From NCBI GenBank assembly GCA_035275625.1, contig DATEMK010000236.1:1-11186 (forward strand): a stretch of 11,186 nt of DNA, in the 5' to 3' direction. Source of the stretch: DATEMK01 sp035275625. GTDB lineage: Bacteria; Bacteroidota; Bacteroidia; AKYH767-A; OLB10. The notes under the pieces are model-generated. The model was given only the letters and a program-made list of their open reading frames with translations. It was not told the origin of the DNA and did no database searches. The translations under genes and the position numbers were made by a program. Of the stretch, positions 5,677 through 11,186 are shown one piece after another. The stretch's first letter is position 1; each line of letters starts with the position of its first letter.

Positions 5677-7566
5677 ATGAAAAAAATAATATTTCTCCTT
5701 CTTTTTCTGTTTCCCTTGTTCAGCTTTTCACAAACAATCAACCGCGACTCCGCATGGATCGTTACCCATTACACAAAAATTGAAAAGCAAATTCCCATGC
5801 GTGATAGTGCTAAGCTTTTCACTGCCGTTTATTTGCCGAATGACACTTCAGTTACACACCCCATCCTGATGATGCGGACACCTTATTCATGCGCGCCTTA
5901 CGGAGAAAATAAATTCGCTGAAAGGTATTGGACAAGGGGCGACAGCGCTTATATGTATCGCGGATATATCCTTGTGATGCAGGATGTGCGCGGAAGATTT
6001 ATGAGCGAAGGAACGTTTGAAGATATACGCCCGATAGTCAATGAAAAAAATGACAGGAATGAAGTGAATGAAGCAACAGATGCTTATGACGCTATTGAAT
6101 GGCTGGTAAAAAATATCCCCAATAACAACGGCAAGGTGGGTGTATATGGAATTTCTTATCCCGGTTTTTATGCAACGATGGCAGCGCTTAGCAATCATCC
6201 TGCATTAAAAGCGGTCAGCCCGCAGGCGCCTGTTACGGATTGGTTTATGGGAGATGATTTTCATCATAACGGTGTTTGTTTCATCATGGATGCTTTTGGT
6301 TTTTATCGCGAATTCGGAATACCGCGCCCGCAGCCTGTAAAAGACTGGGCGCATCTTCCCGAAATTACAAGCAATGACAATTACAATTATTTTCTGCAAA
6401 ACGGAACCTTTGCACAAATCAAAAACAGGTATTTCAGAGACACAATAAAATTCTGGAATGATGTTGCAGCGCATCCTGATTATGACAATTGGTGGAAGGC
6501 GCGTGATGTGCGAAGATCATGCACTGATATAAAACCGGCCATATTAATCACCGGGGGATTGTTTGATGCAGAAGATTGCTATGGTGCCTGGAACTTATAC
6601 AAAGCGATCAAAAAGCAATCGCCTAAAACAGCCTGCAGGATTATTGAAGGTCCCTGGTTTCACGGGGGATGGGCGCGGTCAAAAGGGACGCATCTCGGCA
6701 ATATTTCTTTTGCAGGCGATGATCCGGAACAATCGAGAACATCTGAATATTACTGGAAAAATTTTGAACTGCCTTTTTTTGAGTATTACCTGAAAGGGCA
6801 GGGGAGTGTTGAGCAAGTGGCGCCCGCGAATGTTTTTATTACAGGAGAAAACAAATGGAACCAGTTTTTGGCATGGCCCCCGGCAACTACCGTGACAAAT
6901 TTTTACCTTTTTGAAAAAGGGAATCTTACCCGTAAAAAATCAACCGCAAAAGAAAATTTTGATGCCTATACAAGCGACCCGATGAAACCCGTTCCTTATG
7001 CGGAAGACGTACATTTCAAACGTACGCGTGAGTACATGACCGATGACCAGCGGTTTGCTTCACGCAGACCGGATGTATTGACTTATATATCAGAAATCCT
7101 GAAAGAAGATGTGACGGTAACCGGTCCGGTTACTGCAAATTTATTTGTCAGCATTTCAACAACGGATGCTGATTTTGTTGTAAAGCTGGTAGATGTTTTT
7201 CCCGGTGATTTTAAATACCCGGAATCAGAAAATATTTCTTACCCGATGGGCGGGTATGAAATGCTGGTGCGCGGAGAAATCATGCGCGGCAGGTACCGCA
7301 ACAGCTTTTCAGCGCCCGAAGCTTTTGTTCCGGACCAGGTTACTGAGGTAAAATTTGAATTGCCGGATGTTGCGCACACTTTTAAAAAGGGACATCGCAT
7401 TATGATCCAGGTACAGAGCACATGGTACCCGTTAGCCGACCGTAACCCGCAGCAGTTTGTTAATCCTTATACATGCGGGCCAAAAGATCTGGTAAAGTCA
7501 AACATTCGGATTTATCATGATGCACAACATGCCTCCAATGTTGTGCTGCCAGTGTTGAAAAAATAA
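5677..7566 (+). CDS. Secreted CocE/NonD family hydrolase (peptidase S15 type)
   Basis: This 629-residue alpha/beta hydrolase belongs to the family of cocaine esterase, glutaryl-7-ACA acylase and X-Pro dipeptidyl-peptidase. A signal peptide covers about residues 1-18 (a K-K start, a Leu/Phe core and SFS|Q), so it should act in the periplasm or outside the cell. The nucleophile elbow is GISYPG (158-163) with Ser160. The likely acid is Asp297 in TGGLFDAED and the base is His329 in the family motif GPWxH (325-329). RTPY and MQDVRGRF near residues 68 and 101 are also typical of the family. The C-terminal part from about residue 390 is the usual beta jelly-roll domain (VTGPVTANLFVS and HRIMIQVQSTWYPL). 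Length and motifs fit an intact enzyme. The substrate (ester, amide or N-terminal dipeptide) cannot be decided from sequence. It has its own promoter candidate and is probably transcribed alone. Confidence 0.92.
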   Translation: MKKIIFLLLFLFPLFSFSQTINRDSAWIVTHYTKIEKQIPMRDSAKLFTAVYLPNDTSVTHPILMMRTPYSCAPYGENKFAERYWTRGDSAYMYRGYILVMQDVRGRFMSEGTFEDIRPIVNEKNDRNEVNEATDAYDAIEWLVKNIPNNNGKVGVYGISYPGFYATMAALSNHPALKAVSPQAPVTDWFMGDDFHHNGVCFIMDAFGFYREFGIPRPQPVKDWAHLPEITSNDNYNYFLQNGTFAQIKNRYFRDTIKFWNDVAAHPDYDNWWKARDVRRSCTDIKPAILITGGLFDAEDCYGAWNLYKAIKKQSPKTACRIIEGPWFHGGWARSKGTHLGNISFAGDDPEQSRTSEYYWKNFELPFFEYYLKGQGSVEQVAPANVFITGENKWNQFLAWPPATTVTNFYLFEKGNLTRKKSTAKENFDAYTSDPMKPVPYAEDVHFKRTREYMTDDQRFASRRPDVLTYISEILKEDVTVTGPVTANLFVSISTTDADFVVKLVDVFPGDFKYPESENISYPMGGYEMLVRGEIMRGRYRNSFSAPEAFVPDQVTEVKFELPDVAHTFKKGHRIMIQVQSTWYPLADRNPQQFVNPYTCGPKDLVKSNIRIYHDAQHASNVVLPVLKK

Positions 7567-7567
7567 G

Positions 7568-7590
7568 AGGATTGACCTTCCTGCTTTTTT
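7568..7590 (+). terminator. Weak rho-independent terminator candidate after the hydrolase
   Basis: A short stem, AGGA (7568-7571) with TCCT (7579-7582), is followed by a run of six T (7585-7590), two bases past the hydrolase stop codon. The 4-bp stem is weak. Confidence 0.25.
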
Positions 7591-7653
7591 ATTTCCGCAG
7601 CAAACGATAGAATGTTGTTAAAACTGCTGTTCAATAATTAATTAATAATATTT

Positions 7654-7669
7654 CGATAATTTTTTATCG
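7654..7669. other. AT-rich hairpin CGATAA-TTTT-TTATCG
   Basis: A perfect 6-bp inverted repeat with a 4-base loop lies about 55 bp upstream of the promoter candidate of the surface-protein gene. It could be an operator or a fortuitous hairpin in AT-rich DNA. The rest of 7567-7888 contains no plausible gene. Confidence 0.3.
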
Positions 7670-7722
7670 CAGGTAAAAACCCTTAAAACCTAATCCCCAA
7701 CTGGTTTTGAGTTAATTTTTTT

Positions 7723-7730
7723 TATATTTG
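7723..7730 (+). promoter_or_regulatory. -7 element TATATTTG of the surface-protein promoter
   Basis: It matches TAnnTTTG exactly and is preceded by a T-rich tract. The nearest upstream TTTTG (7705-7709) is closer than the usual -33 distance, so the -33 box is unclear. Transcription would begin near 7737, giving a leader of about 150 nt. Confidence 0.4.
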
Positions 7731-7758
7731 CAGTACAGAAGCGATTAATCAAACTTTC

Positions 7759-7784
7759 CGGGTATAACCGGGAATTTTTACCCG
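7759..7784 (+). other. Stem-loop in the 5' leader of the surface-protein gene
   Basis: CGGGTA (7759-7764) pairs perfectly with TACCCG (7779-7784) around a 14-base loop that itself contains CCGGG. It sits some 20 nt after the inferred transcription start and about 105 nt before the start codon. It matches no riboswitch class known to me, and there is no T-run to make it an attenuator. Confidence 0.3.
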
Positions 7785-7888
7785 AAACATTCAGCGTGCG
7801 GAATTAAGAATTAAATAATACTCTGAAAAAGTACGAAATACTAATTTGTCAATAACAAAAAATAATACATAAATAAATATAAATTAAA

Positions 7889-10800
7889 ATGAGCCGCATA
7901 AAAAATCAATTACAAATTTCAAGGCAAAACGTACTTACGTTTAAAAACATACTGATATGTTTTATTCTTGCTATCTTATTTAACACAGAAAATGCATTTA
8001 GCCAGGCAGCATCAGCGACATGGGCGCTCAGTGCAAACGCTGTTGCCGCAACTTCGGGCAATGTTACTGCGGGCAACCAGACAGGAGGCTCGGGAATTGG
8101 TACAATGTCGTATGGAGCCGCTAATGGAGTCACCTCCCTTAACTGGGGTTCTGCAAGCCAGAATGTGAATGATTATTACCAGTTCACTATTTCTCCCACC
8201 TCAGGAAACGGATTAACCGTAACTTCCATTAGTACCACAAACAATACAAGTTCAGGTGGTGTAACGAACGTCTTGTTGCAATATTCCCTGAGCGCCTCAT
8301 TTACATCCCCCGTAACTATCGGAAGTCCGGCACCAACGGGAACCTCTTCGTTTAGTTCTCTTACAATAAATGCCGCTAACGGTCAAACTATTTATGTGAG
8401 GATGTTTGCATGGGGTGCCTCTAACGAAACCAATAAAACTTTTTCCTGCAAAAATTTTATTATTTCGGGAACCACCTTAACCTGCCCTTCTTCTCCCGCA
8501 GCAGGAAGCAACAGTCCTGTTTGTGCGGGTTCAAATATTAACCTTACTTCATCTGCCACCGGAACATCCTTAACGTATTCATGGTCGGGCCCCAACAGTT
8601 TTTCATCGTCATCACAAAATCCAACCATTTCGTCTTCAACAACCGCTGCAGCGGGAACGTATACCATTACTGTTTCCAACGCATGCGGTTCGGTTTCAAC
8701 TACCACAAACGTAGCTGTAAATTCACTTCCATCTATTGGAAGCCAGCCTTCTGATCAAACAGTTTGTTCAGGCAATTCAAGCATCTTTACTGTTTCTGCA
8801 AGCGGAACCGGTTTAACATATCAATGGAGAAAAGGAACAACTAATTTAGTAAACGAAGGAAATATTTCAGGAGCCACTTCACCAACACTTACCATAAACC
8901 CTTCTGTTACCGGTGATGCTGCCGCTAATTATAATGTTGTTGTAAGCGGAACGTGTTCACCTGCTGCAACTTCAAACAATGTATCATTAACTGTAAACAC
9001 TGCACCGGCAATATCATCACAACCTGCTGTATCGCAAACTACCTGCAGCGGAACTTCGGTTTCCTTTTCTGTGACTGCTTCAGGTTCCGGCTTAACTTAT
9101 CAATGGTATAAAGCAGCCACATCCTTAACCAATGGGGGAAACATTTCAGGCGCCACCTCATCAACTCTTACTCTCAATCCTGTTGCAACCGGTGATGCAG
9201 CCAGCAATTATAATGTTGTTATTAGCGGACCGTGTACACCTGCTGTAACTTCTGACAATTCATCGCTTGTTGTAAATTCTTCTTCAGCCGCTATCAGCGG
9301 AACTAATACTATATGTTCAGGAAGTGACGGAACGGTGCATGTCGTATTTACCGGAACAGCTCCATGGAATTATACCATTTCAGACGGATCTCAAAATGTT
9401 TCCGGTACTACTTCCAACAGCGTTGAAGATATCCTGATACCTGCCCCTGCAGAAGGAAATCATTCTTTTACCGTGACTTCTCTTTCAGACGCGAATTGCA
9501 CGGGAACCTTTTCAGGCGCTGCTTCAGTAACCGTAAATCCTGTTCCCGTAATATCCATGATCACCTCCACATCCCCGCTTTCTGAAGCCTGTAACGGTAC
9601 CGTTGCCCAGCTAACAGCGAATATTGCGAACGGGTTCACCTATAACTATACTTGGAATACAGGAGTCAATCAATCTGTTGCAAAATTCAGCAACAGCGCA
9701 GGCGGCCCCTTTGTGAACGGAACATTTCAATCAGCCTCGAATACGGTTTACGTGCAGTTCGGTTCACTGATCGGATCTTCCGGTTATAATGTTTGTGTTG
9801 AAATTTCCAATGCATGCGGCAATTCGGGCTATTCCTGCAAATGGATAAGAGGTATCATGAGCACGCCCGGTAATATATCAGGGTCGCCAATAGCCTGTTC
9901 AAATCAAACGGGGGCAAATTACAGTGTGGTGAATACAGTGAGCACAGCCGTTTACAACTGGACGTTCTCCGCTCCGGGAGCTACTTTCACCGGACAGGGA
10001 ACAAACAATGTATCTGTGAATTTTCCGGTCTTCACAACAGGCCAGTTGTGCGTAACGGCAGCGCTGTCATGCGGAGGGTCTTCCACCAGCGCACCGCGAT
10101 GCCTTGCCATTACACATACTACCGGTCAGCCATCTTCTATCATCGGTCCGTCTAAAGTCTGCCCGGGTTCAGCCAATGTGTTGTATTCGGTAAGTTCGCT
10201 TCCAGGTGCGGCAAGCTATAACTGGACGGTTCCTTCGGGCGCTAACATTGTTGAAACTCCGCCTTACGGCAATTCCATTCATGTGAATTTTCCCGGTTCC
10301 TATTCAGGCGCTCCCCCGATTGTAGTGTATGGAGTAAGTGCATGTGGCATTCAAAGCACGGGAAGAAGCAAAACTGTCGGTTCACATGTTCCGAATATTC
10401 CCGGAAGCATCACCGGGCCCACAGGAAATATCTGTAACTCTACCGTTCAATATTCTGTTCCCAACGTTAGCGGAGCCACAGGCTATGCATGGTCAATTCC
10501 GGCAGGAGCAACCAATGTCATTGGGCAGGGATCAACTTCCATCCAGTTCAATGTTCCGAACAGCTTTACAAACGGAATGGTTTCTGTAATTGCCAGTACC
10601 AACGCTTGTACACCCGGTAACAGTCCTCCTCGTAATTTAAACATAAGCGGTGCTCCTGCAACTCCGGGCATCATCACTTTAAATCCTCCTTCATGGTGTG
10701 TTGGCCAGACCATTAATGCAAGTGTGCCAACGGTGTCCCCGCTTCCTTCTTATAACTGGACATATGTAAACGGAACTATTGATGCTGGACAGGGAACTAA

Positions 10801-11186
10801 TAATGTGGATGTGGTTACCATCAGCGGGCAGGTAACCCTGCAGGTGAGGGCAGTCAATACCTGCGGAGTGAGCGGTAACCGCGTATTGCATACCAATGCA
10901 AGCTGCAGGGAAGAAAAAGCAGCTGTACTATCAGCAAATAACAGATTAACAGTTTCCCCGAACCCGGCTCACAATTTTATAACCGTGAGCATAGATGCAA
11001 AACAACATTCAGGAATGACCATTGTGATGAGAGACCTTTCGGGAAGAGCTGTTCTTTCTGAAAAAGTTACTGCAACAGCAGGACTGAACACATATGAAAT
11101 AAATATCAGCCGTCTTGCAAAAGGAATTTACAGCATGGAAAGTGATTATCCCGCAAACATTCAGAAAGCAAAAGTGGTGATTGAAT
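7889..11186 (+). CDS. T9SS-exported Ig/PKD-like repeat surface protein (last residues beyond window)
   Basis: The frame is open from ATG at 7889 to the right edge (1099 codons). Residues 1-38 are a long signal peptide with a hydrophobic core at about 20-31, ending AFS|Q. A Ser/Thr/Gly-rich N-terminal domain (about 40-195) is not recognised. Ig-like domains follow at about 199-280, 285-371, 377-463 and 464-550, then a divergent region at about 555-655. Four PKD-like repeats come next (about 660-742, 748-830, 835-919 and 926-1003), with the hallmark YxWTxPxGAxxxxGQGTNxxxVxF. Residues from about 1020 are a type A T9SS C-terminal sorting domain (LTVSPNPAHNFITVSI, then GRAVL, LAKGIYSM and KVVIE). 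Because that domain is nearly finished, the protein probably ends within a few residues past the edge. The expected fate is outer-membrane passage by the Por/T9SS machinery, removal of the sorting domain and surface attachment or release. No enzymatic domain is seen; an adhesin or structural role is inferred. The ATG is the only reasonable start before the signal peptide. Confidence 0.9.
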   Translation, partial: MSRIKNQLQISRQNVLTFKNILICFILAILFNTENAFSQAASATWALSANAVAATSGNVTAGNQTGGSGIGTMSYGAANGVTSLNWGSASQNVNDYYQFTISPTSGNGLTVTSISTTNNTSSGGVTNVLLQYSLSASFTSPVTIGSPAPTGTSSFSSLTINAANGQTIYVRMFAWGASNETNKTFSCKNFIISGTTLTCPSSPAAGSNSPVCAGSNINLTSSATGTSLTYSWSGPNSFSSSSQNPTISSSTTAAAGTYTITVSNACGSVSTTTNVAVNSLPSIGSQPSDQTVCSGNSSIFTVSASGTGLTYQWRKGTTNLVNEGNISGATSPTLTINPSVTGDAAANYNVVVSGTCSPAATSNNVSLTVNTAPAISSQPAVSQTTCSGTSVSFSVTASGSGLTYQWYKAATSLTNGGNISGATSSTLTLNPVATGDAASNYNVVISGPCTPAVTSDNSSLVVNSSSAAISGTNTICSGSDGTVHVVFTGTAPWNYTISDGSQNVSGTTSNSVEDILIPAPAEGNHSFTVTSLSDANCTGTFSGAASVTVNPVPVISMITSTSPLSEACNGTVAQLTANIANGFTYNYTWNTGVNQSVAKFSNSAGGPFVNGTFQSASNTVYVQFGSLIGSSGYNVCVEISNACGNSGYSCKWIRGIMSTPGNISGSPIACSNQTGANYSVVNTVSTAVYNWTFSAPGATFTGQGTNNVSVNFPVFTTGQLCVTAALSCGGSSTSAPRCLAITHTTGQPSSIIGPSKVCPGSANVLYSVSSLPGAASYNWTVPSGANIVETPPYGNSIHVNFPGSYSGAPPIVVYGVSACGIQSTGRSKTVGSHVPNIPGSITGPTGNICNSTVQYSVPNVSGATGYAWSIPAGATNVIGQGSTSIQFNVPNSFTNGMVSVIASTNACTPGNSPPRNLNISGAPATPGIITLNPPSWCVGQTINASVPTVSPLPSYNWTYVNGTIDAGQGTNNVDVVTISGQVTLQVRAVNTCGVSGNRVLHTNASCREEKAAVLSANNRLTVSPNPAHNFITVSIDAKQHSGMTIVMRDLSGRAVLSEKVTATAGLNTYEINISRLAKGIYSMESDYPANIQKAKVVIE
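8741..9277 (+). repeat. Tandem pair of closely similar Ig-like domains
   Basis: Residues 285-371 and 377-463 of the surface protein share SQP, CSG, SGLTYQW or TGLTYQW, GNISGATS, TGDAA and NYNVV at a 92-residue (276-bp) offset. The similarity is also high at DNA level, for instance ACCGGTGATGC and AATTATAATGTTGTT in both. This indicates an internal duplication more recent than those that made the other domains. Confidence 0.75.
9866..10897 (+). repeat. Array of four PKD-like domains
   Basis: Four units of about 80-90 residues start near residues 660, 748, 835 and 926. Each has PG or PS, then a Cys (ACSNQ, VCPGS, ICNST, WCVGQ), then YNWT or YAWS, then in most a GQGT/GQGS-type turn, then a second Cys near the end (SCGGS, ACGIQ, ACTPG, TCGVS). 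This matches the PKD-like domain common in Bacteroidota surface proteins. The two conserved Cys per unit could form a disulfide. Copies are diverged, so the array is old. Confidence 0.75.

Noticed and set aside
1..11186. CRISPR array, tRNA, rRNA or transposase
   Set aside because: No direct repeats with regular unique spacers, no tRNA-like cloverleaf and no transposase or integrase motif were seen on either strand.

Overview
The window looks like a chromosomal segment of a Bacteroidota bacterium, probably from the Chitinophagales/Sphingobacteriales side, though the exact lineage cannot be read from it. The evidence is a type IX secretion (T9SS) C-terminal sorting domain on a large Ig/PKD-like surface protein, signal peptides ending in FS|Q, matches to the Bacteroidota -7 promoter element TAnnTTTG, starts without Shine-Dalgarno sequences, an RprX/RprY-like two-component pair, and GC-rich palindromic intergenic repeats of a kind I recall from this phylum.

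Layout. (1) Positions 1-2900, minus strand: a Roco-family protein (about 16 leucine-rich repeats, then a ROC GTPase domain, then COR). It is 966 residues in the window and its C-terminus lies beyond the left edge. The gene is clearly AT-rich. (2) 2901-3249: a 349-bp gap between divergent genes, holding a GC-rich foldable element (3012-3124), three helically phased GTTAAT boxes (3164-3200) and a promoter with a perfect -7 match (3229-3236). (3) 3250-5411: a two-gene operon, a membrane sensor histidine kinase overlapping an OmpR-family response regulator by ATGA. Base composition changes sharply inside the kinase gene. (4) 5412-5676: no gene; a degenerate 48-bp tandem palindromic repeat, a 15-bp perfect palindrome and a probable promoter. 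(5) 5677-7566: a secreted CocE/NonD-type serine hydrolase (peptidase S15 family). (6) 7567-7888: no gene in 322 bp; a weak terminator candidate, an AT-rich hairpin, a TATATTTG promoter element and a leader of about 150 nt with a stem-loop. (7) 7889-right edge: a T9SS-exported Ig/PKD-like repeat protein, almost complete (1099 residues visible; the sorting domain is nearly finished at the edge).

The genes do not form one obvious pathway. The kinase and regulator clearly work as a pair, and phased boxes just upstream of their promoter suggest autoregulation. The hydrolase and the surface protein each have their own promoter candidate and are both exported. The Roco gene is transcribed away from the rest and differs from them in base composition, so it may be an acquired accessory gene. 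It is the least ordinary item in the window. No RNA genes, CRISPR arrays, transposases or attachment sites were found.
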